64,000 nt of DNA, taken from positions 1-64,000 of the forward strand of contig DATEOF010000470.1 of NCBI GenBank assembly GCA_035274465.1, written 5' to 3'. A model generated the notes under the pieces. It did no database searches. It was given only the letters and a program-made list of their open reading frames with translations, and was not told where the DNA came from. Positions 24,867 through 33,700 of this stretch are shown here, piece by piece (the first letter of the stretch is position 1; every line of letters begins with the position of its first letter). Both the position numbers and the translations under genes were made by a program. This DNA is from JADGRF01 sp035274465. GTDB lineage: Bacteria; Myxococcota_A; Polyangia; Polyangiales; JAFGIB01.

Positions 24867-25567
24867 AATTCGCGTTGCCGATCACGCTCATCTTGCTGGG
24901 AACGCTGACCTGCGGGCCGGACGCCGAGCACGTGCAAGCAGATCGCCGTCACGACGCGGGCAAGGCCGACGACGACGCGCCACCGAGCACCTCGTCGGCC
25001 GCGCGCGTGTGGAAGGCGTCGTATACGGCCGAGGGCGCGGGCCAGTTCCAGGCCGCGCTGAATACCTTGACTGAGCTGCCGTCCCCGCAGCGCGACAGCT
25101 ACTTTGCCAGCTTTCGTCGCGGTTGGCTCCTGTATCGCTTGAATCAGCACGCCGAGTCGGTCGCGGCGTACAAGCTGGCGGCGATGGCCGAGCCGGCGTC
25201 GATCGAAGCGCGCGTGGGCTTGCTGTTGCCGCTGATGGCGTTGACGCGCTGGGACGACGTCGCGGCACTGGCCGAAGACGTGCTCAAGCGCGATCCCGAG
25301 AACTACCTGGCGCTGCAGCGGCTGGCGTTCGCCAAGTTCAGCTCCCAGCACTTTCCCGAAGCCGAGGTGGTGTACCGGCGGCTGGTCGAACACTACCCGA
25401 GCGACGTCGAGATGCGCGCCGCGCTCGGCTGGGTGTGCTTCCGCATGGGCAAGCAAAAGGAAGCCGTCAGCCTGTTCAAACAGGTGCTCGAGATCTCGAG
25501 CGAGCACGTCAGCGCCACGGCCGGGCTGCGCGCGGCCACGGCGGCACGCAGGAAAGTGAAGTACTGA
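24863..25567 (+). CDS. TPR lipoprotein
   Basis: 234 residues. The ATG at 24863 overlaps the previous stop (ATGA) and has AGGAG at a proper distance, unlike the ATG six bases upstream. A signal peptide ends in a lipobox-like GTLTC. After an acidic linker come four or five tetratricopeptide units (ALGWVCFRMGKQKEAVSLFKQVLEI). TPR lipoproteins usually scaffold other envelope proteins; here the obvious candidates are the M23 fusion and the Cys-rich protein on either side. Confidence 0.75.
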   Translation: MKFALPITLILLGTLTCGPDAEHVQADRRHDAGKADDDAPPSTSSAARVWKASYTAEGAGQFQAALNTLTELPSPQRDSYFASFRRGWLLYRLNQHAESVAAYKLAAMAEPASIEARVGLLLPLMALTRWDDVAALAEDVLKRDPENYLALQRLAFAKFSSQHFPEAEVVYRRLVEHYPSDVEMRAALGWVCFRMGKQKEAVSLFKQVLEISSEHVSATAGLRAATAARRKVKY

Positions 25568-25576
25568 GCCCTGACT

Positions 25577-27028
25577 ATGGCCTCCTCACGGCACTCGCTG
25601 CCCGCGCTACTGACGTTCCTGAGTGCGCTGCGCGCGAGCGGCGGCTGCACGTTCGCCGACTGGAACGCGGATGCCGCTGCCGGCTGCGCTGGCTATGCGA
25701 GCGGAACCTGCCAGGCGTTGGCGCGCTGCGGCGAGCTGTTCCTGTCGCCCTACGGCTCGTACGAGGCATGCCAGACCGAGCTCAGCGAAGGCTGCACCCA
25801 CTCGCTCGGCCTGCCCGACGTCTACGGCTCCGGAGAGGGTGCAGCTGCCTGCGGCGCGGCGATGATCAATGCCTCGTGTGATGATCTGACCAACGGCGAG
25901 TTGCCGGTCGGATGTGGGACGCCGGTCGGCAAGCGTAGCGACGGCAGGCGATGTCAGGTCGGCGCGCAGTGCGCGAGCGGGCGCTGCGCAGAGATTGTCG
26001 ACGATTGGGGCGCGTGCCGCGAGCGCGGCGAGCCGGGCGAGGATTGCCTCAGCAAGGCCGACTGTCGCAACGGACTCGTGTGCTCGACCAAAGGTAGCTG
26101 CGTCGTCCTGAGCAAGGCCGGTGAAGCCTGCGGCATCGGCGCCCCGTGTCGCGCGCCGCTCGCCTGCGTCGCCGGCAGCTGCACGTCGGTGGACGTCGAG
26201 CGCACATGCCAGACGTTCGGCGACACGCTGTGCAAACGCCTCGAAGGCTGCTCGACCTCCTTCGTGCGTACCGTGTACGGCGACCTGCGCAGCTGCGCGG
26301 CGCGCAACGCCTGGAGCTGCAAGTCCAGCCTCGGCATGACCGAGGGGCTCGGCGTGAGCGCCGGCGTCGCCGGATGCTCGCGAGCGCTGGACGCCGTCAG
26401 CTGCAACCAGCTGATGGACCACGCCCTGCCTCCGGCGTGCCAGCTCGTGCCCGGGCCGCGCGCGGACGGTCGCGCGTGCAGCACCGACTCACAGTGCGCC
26501 AGCGAGCGCTGCGCGCGCGGCAATGGCGCGGCGTGCGGCGTGTGCACTCCGCTGGGTACCGCTTCTGCCGCCTGCAGCGGCGACACCGACTGCATGGACG
26601 CGTTTATCTGTTCCGGGGGAAGCTGCCGGGCACCGTCCGCTCTCAATGCCGCCTGCGACGCCGCTCAACGCTGCGCGCACCCGTGGGTCTGCGCGGGCGG
26701 GACCTGCACCGAAGCGGTCGGTCTCGGCGCAGCGTGCAGCTATCCCGCCGATCGCTGCGACAAGAACCAGGGGTTGATGTGCAACGCAGCGGGCAAGTGC
26801 GAGCCCTGGTTACTGGGCAACTCGGGCCAGGCTTGCAACCAAACCAAGAACGGCTGGGCCGCGTGCGGTGCCGGCTCGAGCTGCGCGACGACATCCGAAG
26901 GCGACACGTGCCTGGGTCCACTGCCGGATGGCAGCCCGTGCAAGCCAGGACAAGCTCCGTATTGCCTCGCGCCCGCGCAATGTCTCGGCGGCGTGTGCGG
27001 CCTGCCCAGCACGGTGGACTGCCCATGA
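25577..27028 (+). CDS. Cys-rich secreted protein, unknown function
   Basis: 483 residues with about 50 Cys in repeated patterns of the type DGRRCQVGAQCASGRCAE and PLACVAGSCTSVD, comparable to the Dickkopf-like Cys modules often annotated in myxobacterial secreted proteins. The N-terminus is hydrophobic but not a clear lipobox. The many Cys imply disulfides in the periplasm or outside the cell. The stop overlaps the next gene's ATG, so it is translationally coupled to the second urea transporter-like protein. Confidence 0.7.
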   Translation: MASSRHSLPALLTFLSALRASGGCTFADWNADAAAGCAGYASGTCQALARCGELFLSPYGSYEACQTELSEGCTHSLGLPDVYGSGEGAAACGAAMINASCDDLTNGELPVGCGTPVGKRSDGRRCQVGAQCASGRCAEIVDDWGACRERGEPGEDCLSKADCRNGLVCSTKGSCVVLSKAGEACGIGAPCRAPLACVAGSCTSVDVERTCQTFGDTLCKRLEGCSTSFVRTVYGDLRSCAARNAWSCKSSLGMTEGLGVSAGVAGCSRALDAVSCNQLMDHALPPACQLVPGPRADGRACSTDSQCASERCARGNGAACGVCTPLGTASAACSGDTDCMDAFICSGGSCRAPSALNAACDAAQRCAHPWVCAGGTCTEAVGLGAACSYPADRCDKNQGLMCNAAGKCEPWLLGNSGQACNQTKNGWAACGAGSSCATTSEGDTCLGPLPDGSPCKPGQAPYCLAPAQCLGGVCGLPSTVDCP

Positions 27029-27975
27029 GACAGTACCTGGACACGGTCGGCTGGTTCTTGCGCCTGTACGCGGGCTGCTTCTTCTCGAGCTCGACGGCGG
27101 TGGGTGCGATGGTGTTCTGCGCCACTGCGCTCGAGCCGCACGCAGGCATCCTGGCCGCGCTGGCCGTGGGCACGGCGGTGCTGACCGCGTCCGCGCTGGG
27201 CTTGATCTCCGAACAGAGTCCCCCGAGCGTCTACGCCTACAGCGCGCTCTTCATCGGCATGGGCGCGATGCACACGTTCGCGAACCCTGTGCTGGCGCTG
27301 GCGCTGGCCACGCTCGGTGCCGCGGCTGCCGCGCTGCTCACCGCAGCCGTCCGCGGCGTGCTCTCCCGCGTGGGCCTACCGGCCCTGACGTTGCCGTTCA
27401 CGCTCGTGTACATGTGCGCGATCTCGGCTGGCAGCGCGCTCGGCGCGGAGTGGTCGATCCCGACCCACGTCGATCCCTCGCCGTACCTGGACGTCTTGCC
27501 GCCGCTGGTGCGGCTGTTCTTCGAGTCGCTGGCGGCGATCCTGTTCAGCCCACGCGCCGAGGTGGGCTTCGCAGTCTTCATCGCGCTGTGCGCGAGCGGT
27601 GTGCACGCGCCGCTGCTCGCGGTGCTGGCGTTCTCGATCAACCTGCTGCTGGCACGACTGCTGGTGCTCCCTACCCCCGTGGCCTTCGCCGCGTTGATCA
27701 ACTCCACCTTCACCGCGATCGGCCTGGGTATCGCCTGGTACTCGCCGAACTGGCTCGGCTACGTGCGCGCGATGGTCGGCGCCTGCCTGTGCGTGCTGCT
27801 GACGGTCGCACTCTCGGCACCGCTGGCCCGGCTCGAGCTGATGCCGATGAGCTTGCCGTTCAACTTGAGCATCTATGCTGTGTTGCTGATAGCCAACCAG
27901 CGCGCCTCTCAACAGACAATCGGAAAGGGTCCTGCGTATGAGCACTCTGGAAACGCATCAGCCAGCTACGGGTAG
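27025..27975 (+). CDS. Urea transporter-like membrane protein, stand-alone
   Basis: 316 residues, almost entirely hydrophobic helices. It shows the two-repeat plan with PSVYAYSALFIGMGAMHTFANP and PVAFAALINSTFTAIGLG at corresponding places, and LPFTLVYMCAISAG and LPFNLSIYAVLLIA as the L-P-F segments typical of each UT half. It is the second such protein of this operon but lacks the M23 domain. The ATG overlaps the stop of the Cys-rich gene, and its own end overlaps the methyltransferase by 38 bases. Substrate and direction of transport are unknown. Confidence 0.7.
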   Translation: MRQYLDTVGWFLRLYAGCFFSSSTAVGAMVFCATALEPHAGILAALAVGTAVLTASALGLISEQSPPSVYAYSALFIGMGAMHTFANPVLALALATLGAAAAALLTAAVRGVLSRVGLPALTLPFTLVYMCAISAGSALGAEWSIPTHVDPSPYLDVLPPLVRLFFESLAAILFSPRAEVGFAVFIALCASGVHAPLLAVLAFSINLLLARLLVLPTPVAFAALINSTFTAIGLGIAWYSPNWLGYVRAMVGACLCVLLTVALSAPLARLELMPMSLPFNLSIYAVLLIANQRASQQTIGKGPAYEHSGNASASYG

Positions 27976-29002
27976 CAGCGCGCAGCGCGGCGTTCCCAAG
28001 GCCACCGTCACGCCGCGCGAGCGCGACGACTACTACTACAAGCTACTCGCCGGAGCGGCGCAGACCCGGCTCCTGGAGTCGGTGGTCGATCTGCGACTGC
28101 CGCACCTGCTCGCCGAGCGCGGACCGCTGACGGCTGCAGAGGTCGCGGAGGGCCTGGGCCTGCACCTCAAGCGAACCGCCAAGTGGCTGGTGCTGCTCGA
28201 GCGCGTGGGCATGCTGACGCGAAGCGAAGGCCGCTACCAGAACACCGAGCAGGCGATCGCCTTGCACTGGGACGACGAGGGGCGCGAGAACTTCTTCCTG
28301 CGCGATCAGCTGGCGTTCTGCCGCGCCGTGTACGCGCTGGACTTCACCGAGGTCCTGCGCGGGGCGCCGCTGCCGGAGGCCGTACGCTGGCCGCCGCGCA
28401 CGAAGCAAGCCGCCGAGCACCTCGAGTACTGGATGACCATCACCGCGAACGAAGCCTGGCTGGCACTCGAGCACGGCACCGACTGGACGACCACCAACAC
28501 GCTGCTCGACGTGGGCGGCGGCGACGGCACCATCGCGTGCGCGCTCGTGCGCAAGTACCCTCACCTACAGGCGACCGTGTTCAACCTGCCGGCGTCGGCC
28601 GATCTGGCGCGTGCACGCATCGCACGCGAGAAGCTGGAGTCCCGCGTGAACGTCATCGAAGGAAACTTCCTCGATGACGGCCTGCCACGAGGCTTCGATC
28701 GCGTGCAGTTCTCGCGCGTGCTCGCCGACTGGGATCCCGCCGTGTGTCAGATGCTGCTCAAGAAGGCGCGTGCCTCGCTGAACCCGGGCGGCTCGGTGGT
28801 GATCAGCGAGCCATTCGACGACACCAACCGCGACCTCGCGCTGTCATGGGAGTTCCGCTACACGTTCTACGACGACTTCGGCGTCCAGACCTACAAGTCG
28901 ATCGGCCAGTACCAGGCCATGCTGAAGAACGCCGGCTTCACGGAGATGAAGGTCATCGACCGCATCGACGACACCCTGTACGGGGTACTCACGGCGCGTT
29001 GA
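27938..29002 (+). CDS. SAM-dependent O-methyltransferase (copy 2)
   Basis: 354 residues, closely similar over the full length to the protein at 16693, with the same winged-helix domain, SAM motif LLDVGGGDGTIACALV and C-terminus RIDDTLYGVLTAR. A GGAAAGGG site precedes the ATG. Differences cluster in the N-terminal tail and around residues 110-150, which in this family line the substrate pocket. The two copies may therefore methylate different positions or substrates of one pathway (inference). Confidence 0.85.
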   Translation: MSTLETHQPATGSSAQRGVPKATVTPRERDDYYYKLLAGAAQTRLLESVVDLRLPHLLAERGPLTAAEVAEGLGLHLKRTAKWLVLLERVGMLTRSEGRYQNTEQAIALHWDDEGRENFFLRDQLAFCRAVYALDFTEVLRGAPLPEAVRWPPRTKQAAEHLEYWMTITANEAWLALEHGTDWTTTNTLLDVGGGDGTIACALVRKYPHLQATVFNLPASADLARARIAREKLESRVNVIEGNFLDDGLPRGFDRVQFSRVLADWDPAVCQMLLKKARASLNPGGSVVISEPFDDTNRDLALSWEFRYTFYDDFGVQTYKSIGQYQAMLKNAGFTEMKVIDRIDDTLYGVLTAR

Positions 29003-29038
29003 TGGGTCTGTCTCTCGAATAGGGAGGGACAGACCCAT
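29002..29038 (+). promoter_or_regulatory. Hairpin covering the ribosome site and start codon of the synthetase gene
   Basis: Bases 29002-29012 (ATGGGTCTGTC) pair perfectly with 29028-29038 (GACAGACCCAT). Four further inner pairs, one of them G-U, extend the stem to 15 pairs around a seven-base loop. The right arm contains the Shine-Dalgarno run GGGAGGG and the A and U of the start codon, and the left arm begins at the upstream stop codon. Ribosomes finishing the methyltransferase would open it, so translational coupling is the simplest role. Confidence 0.65.
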
Positions 29039-30710
29039 GTGTGGGATCGCCGTCCTCGTCGGGGAAGGCGCATCGCGCGCCGCACTGGAGCGCATGTCGC
29101 GCGTGGCGGCGCGGCGCGGGCCCGAGCTGCTGCGCACCCTGACGGTCGGGAACTGCCTGTTCGCGCACGCGGCGCTGCGCTTCGTGGAGGTGTCAGACAA
29201 CGAGCAACCGTGCGTGGTCGACGATTGTGTCCTGATCTGGAACGGTGAGATCTACAACTGGCGCGAGCTTGACTGTCAATCCCGCAACGACACACAAGCC
29301 TTATTGTCGGGCCTGCGCGCTCACGGCTCCGAGTTTCTGACCCGCCTGGACGCGCAGTTCGCGTTCGTGGCGCTGATCGACGGGCAGCTCTGCTTCGGCC
29401 GAGACAAGTGGGGGATCTGTCCCCTGGTGTTCGGTCACACTCCCGAGGGCTGGCTCGCCATCGGCAGCACGAGCGAAGTCGTCGAAGCTGCCGGGGTGAG
29501 CGAGGTGAAGACAGTGCCTGCGGGCACGTTCTGCGTGGTGCGCGCCGGTGAAGTCGTGCTCCGCAGCTGGTATCACTTGCCTCGCACGCGCGCACGCCTC
29601 GCGCGCATCACGCCCGCGGACGTGCGCCGGCTCGCGGAGCAGCGCGTGTGCAGTCGCATCCCCGACGCTGCGCGCGACCTGTTCACCACCATGGGCGGCA
29701 TGGACAGTCAGTTCGTCAGCGCCTGCGTCGCGCGCCACACGCGCGGCGCCTTCGGCGGTGCGGTCACGATCGTGCCGGCCGGCGGCGGCGGCGACTATCC
29801 GTACGTCCAACAGACGTTGCGACAGCTCGCGAGCGAAGGCATCGAGGTCCCGCACCACCTGGCCGCACTGACGCCCGAGATCGCCCACCAGAACCTCGAT
29901 CGACTGCTCCAGCTACTCGGCCCCGATCTGTTCCAGGTCATGTGTGCGCTCGGCGAAGACCTGGTCGCCGCCGTGGTGCAGCGTCTCGGTGGCCGCACGA
30001 TCATGACGGCCGGCGGACCGGACGAAGCCGGCCGGAGCTACGATCGCTGGACGTTCATCCACCGCGGCTTGGACGAAGAGCTCGCCTGGCACCGGCTCGC
30101 GGAGCAGTTCCCGTCATCCGAAGGCGTGCGCGCGGGGCTCGTGTTCGGCGAACGCGGCATCGAGAACCGCGTGCCGCTCGCCGACTTGATCGAGCTCGCC
30201 ACCGAGATCGATCCCGAGCACAAGCAACGTGTCTTCGTGGAGGGTGACGGCGTGACGCTCGCCAGCATGCGCATGGACGGCAAGCTCTTCTGGCGCGAAG
30301 CACTGCGCGGCGTGTTGCCGGACGCTTGCCTCGCGGCGCGCAAGGAACCCATCCACGGCTCGATCGGCGCGCTGCCCGTGGTCGCCGAGCTCGCGCGGCA
30401 CGATCGCGCCTACCAGCAAGCCCGCGCCGAGTTCGCGCTCCACGCCTTTTGGTTGGGCTGGAACGGCATCATCTTCGCGGACCTGCGCACGCTGGACCCG
30501 CGCGACGAGGTGCCCGAATGCCAACTCTATGCACTCTACCGCTGGAGTCGCCTCGAACCGCGACGCTGGAAGGAAGGCGCGCAGCACCGCTACGGACCGT
30601 TCATCGATTACATCCCGCGCTCCGCAGACGACCCGCTGCAGCGCGCGCACAAACCGCTTTGTTACGACTGGCAGCTGGGCAAGGACGTGCCGATTCGACC
30701 GGTACGATGA
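29037..30710 (+). CDS. Asparagine synthetase-like glutamine amidotransferase
   Basis: 557 residues. The glutaminase domain starts with the nucleophile Cys2 (MCGIAVLVGEG) and has the expected ARRGPELL, NGEIYNW and FGRDKWGICPL segments. The synthetase domain has a pyrophosphate-loop variant TMGGMDSQ in place of the usual SGGLDS, with the essential G-x-D-S kept. Family members make asparagine or form amide and lactam bonds in antibiotics, including lasso peptide closure. As the last gene of the operon it may amidate the pathway product. A second short hairpin follows at 30724. Confidence 0.85.
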   Translation: MCGIAVLVGEGASRAALERMSRVAARRGPELLRTLTVGNCLFAHAALRFVEVSDNEQPCVVDDCVLIWNGEIYNWRELDCQSRNDTQALLSGLRAHGSEFLTRLDAQFAFVALIDGQLCFGRDKWGICPLVFGHTPEGWLAIGSTSEVVEAAGVSEVKTVPAGTFCVVRAGEVVLRSWYHLPRTRARLARITPADVRRLAEQRVCSRIPDAARDLFTTMGGMDSQFVSACVARHTRGAFGGAVTIVPAGGGGDYPYVQQTLRQLASEGIEVPHHLAALTPEIAHQNLDRLLQLLGPDLFQVMCALGEDLVAAVVQRLGGRTIMTAGGPDEAGRSYDRWTFIHRGLDEELAWHRLAEQFPSSEGVRAGLVFGERGIENRVPLADLIELATEIDPEHKQRVFVEGDGVTLASMRMDGKLFWREALRGVLPDACLAARKEPIHGSIGALPVVAELARHDRAYQQARAEFALHAFWLGWNGIIFADLRTLDPRDEVPECQLYALYRWSRLEPRRWKEGAQHRYGPFIDYIPRSADDPLQRAHKPLCYDWQLGKDVPIRPVR

Positions 30711-30723
30711 GGTCCAGGGGCCC

Positions 30724-30745
30724 AAGTAGCCATTCCTGGCTACTT
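30724..30745. terminator. Hairpin between the synthetase and kinase genes
   Basis: AAGTAGCCA and TGGCTACTT pair perfectly across a TTCC loop. The T-rich stretch behind it is interrupted (a TTTT run lies 12 bases on), so it is a weak terminator at best. It could instead be an operator for the kinase gene starting at 30772. Confidence 0.4.
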
Positions 30746-30771
30746 ATGGTATTGTAATTTTACAGTAGTCG

Positions 30772-33700
30772 ATGACGAAGGCTGTACCCCTGGCTGCCCC
30801 AGATTCAGTAACGACTTCAAGCCGTTACCGGATCGTCCAGAACCTGGGCTCGGGCGGCATGGCGACGGTGCACCGCGCGCTCGACACCGTGCGCGGCTGC
30901 GAGGTGGCGCTCAAGCGACTTCGCACGGACGTCGACCCCGACGCGCGCCGGCGCGGCATCGCGCATCTGGAGCGCGAGTTCCACACGTTGTCGCAGATGG
31001 CGCATCCGCGCGTGGTCTCGGTGTTCGACTACGGCGTCGACGCTGGCGACCCCTACTACACCATGGAGTTGCTCGACGGCGGCGATCTTCAAGAGCGCTC
31101 GCGGCTGGATTGGCGCACGGCGTGTGCCGTCGCGAGTGACATCTGCTCGGCGCTGTCCTTGATGCACTCGCGGCGCCTGGTGCACCGCGACCTGAGCCCG
31201 CGCAACGTGCGCTGCACGAGTGACGGTCGCGCGAAGCTGATCGACTTCGGTGCCATGGTCGACATGGGTCCGTCCAAGTCAGTGGTCGGAACACCGGCGA
31301 TCTGCGCGCCCGAGCTCGTGCGCTTGCAGTCGCTGGATGGCCGCACCGATCTGTACGCGCTCGGCGCGACGCTCTACTTCACCCTGACCGGCCGCTTTCC
31401 ATATCCCGCGCGCACGTTCGCGCAGCTCGAGAGCATGTGGAAGCTGCGGCCACCGGCGCCGTCCGAGATCGTGTCGGACATCTCGCCCGCCGTCGACGCG
31501 CTCGTGATGGAGCTCCTGCAGCTGGACGCGGCGCTGCGTCCCTCGAACGCATCCGAGGTCATGCAGCGCCTGCGCGCGGTGGCCGGGCTGCCGGTCGACG
31601 AGCAGTTGCTGGTGTCGCAGGCGTACCTCGCGACCCCGAACCTGGTCGGGCGCGATCGCGCAGTGGCGCGCATGCGCAAGTACACCTCGGCGCTTTGCAA
31701 CGGCCGCGGTCGCGCAGTGCTGGTCGAGGGCCCACCCGGCGTGGGCCGCACGCGCTTCCTCGATGCCTGCGTGCTGGAAGGCAAGCTGGCCGGCGCGACG
31801 GTGATCCGTGCAGATCCGTCCGACGCGCTGTCGGGCGAGCTCGGCGTCGCGCGAGCCCTGGGCCGGCGGCTGCTCGAGGCCGCAGAGACGCAGGCCGTCG
31901 ACAGCGCCAAGCCGCACTGGGACGTCCTGGCCGCGGCGATCCCCGAGCTGAAAGCGCTGGGCGCGGGTCGTACGCCGCTGACGGCGGCAGGCAAGCAGTC
32001 CGAGAGTGAGCGCGAGACCGCGCTGCAGCAGGCCATCCGCGCCTGGTTGCTGGCGTTCTGTCAGCTGCGCCCGCTCTTGCTGGTGGTCGACGATCTGCAC
32101 CGCATCGACGAGGCCTCGGCCTCGCTGATCGCGCTCCTGGCCAAGGAGTGTCGCCAGCACCGACTGTTCGTCGTGTCCAGCATGCCGACCGACAACCGGG
32201 CGTTCTCGCTCAGCCGGCGCGTGCTGGCCGAGGCGAGCAGCAAGCTCGAGCTGTCGGCGCTCCGCCTGCACGAGACCGAGCTGCTGCTGCGCTCGGTGTT
32301 CGGCGACGTCCCGAACGTGCAGCTGTTGACGTCGCGGCTGCACGAGGTCTGCGAGGGCCGCCCGCGCGACCTGATGCAGCTCGCGCAGCACCTCGTGGAC
32401 AAGGGCGTCCTGCGCTACCACGACGGCACGTGGTCGCTGCCGGCCAAGATCGACACCGCGAGTCTGCCCACCAGCCTGGCGCAAGCGCTGTCCGAGCGCG
32501 TGATGGCGCTGTCGCCGGAGGCGCGGCAACTCGCGCAGGCCATGGCGCTGTGTGGCGGCCAGAACCTGACGCTCCAGGAGTGCGAGGTGCTCGCGGACGG
32601 GGATCTGCTGCAGGTCCGCCGCTCGCTCGACGAGCTGCGCCTGGTCGGCGTGGTGGTGGGTGGCGGCGATACCTTCACCATCGCGGCGCAAGGTTTCGCC
32701 AACGCGCTGCTCGCCACGATCGAGCAGGAGGCGGAACGCCCCCTCCACGCACGGCTCGCGGACGTGTTCGAGCGCCGCGGCAACGCCGAGATCCTGTGCG
32801 CGCTCCACTGGTTCAAGGCCGGCCGCGACGAGCGCGGGTTGGATGTGCTGATCAAGCACTGCGAGGATTCCCCGCGCATCACCGCGGCGGATCCCGACGC
32901 GTTCGTGAGGCTGATCAACTCGTTGCCGCCGGGCTGGCTATCCGTGTTCGATCGCGCGCTCGAGCTGGCGGTCGCGACCGGCCGGCCCGCACGTGTGTGC
33001 TATCTGTTGCAGCGCCGAGTCATCAGCCTGTCGCCGTACGATTCGACCTGCCGACCCTCGCGCTATCACTACCTCGCGCCGGTCGCGGAGCTGTCGCGCT
33101 GCGCCGGCCTGGACATCTACGCGCGGCTCGATGCGTCGCTCGATCCCAAGCTGCGCCTCAAGGAAGCGCTGGCTGCGGCCAGGCAACGCTACGACTCGTT
33201 GCCCGAACACGAGCGCGTGCTCCCGCCGCTGGAGGCTGCAGGCGAGCTCGCCCGCGCGGTGCTGACGTGCGTGGGCGCGAGCTCTTCGTCGCTCGACCTC
33301 GAATTGCTCCGGCTCTTGCCCTCCCTCGCACCGCTCGTCCCGATGTCGCCGGGCATCGAGATCGTGCATCAGGTCGTCGAGGCAGTGACGCAGCGCATCG
33401 CAGGGCGCACGGATCAGGCGCGCGACATGTACCTGAAGCTGCTCGAGCGCCTCGCCCAGCTGGACAATTCGAGCCTGGATCAGACCTACCGCATCACCAC
33501 GCAGAAGGGCATCTTCTTCGTGATGGCCAACCTCGACGCGGCCTTCGGCCTCGAGTCGTGCCTGAAGTGGATCGACGGCATCTCCGACAGCCCTCTGCAC
33601 GAGATCAACGCCTGTCACTCGCGCGGGCTGTATCGCGTCTGGCAAGGCGATGCGTTGGCGGCGGACCACGAGCGTTCGCAGGCGGAGCTGCTGATGGTGC

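Noticed and set aside
20025..30710. Lasso peptide cluster
   Set aside because: A PqqD-like protein and an asparagine synthetase-like protein recall lasso B1 and C, but there is no transglutaminase-like leader peptidase and no precursor gene, and the intervening genes do not fit.
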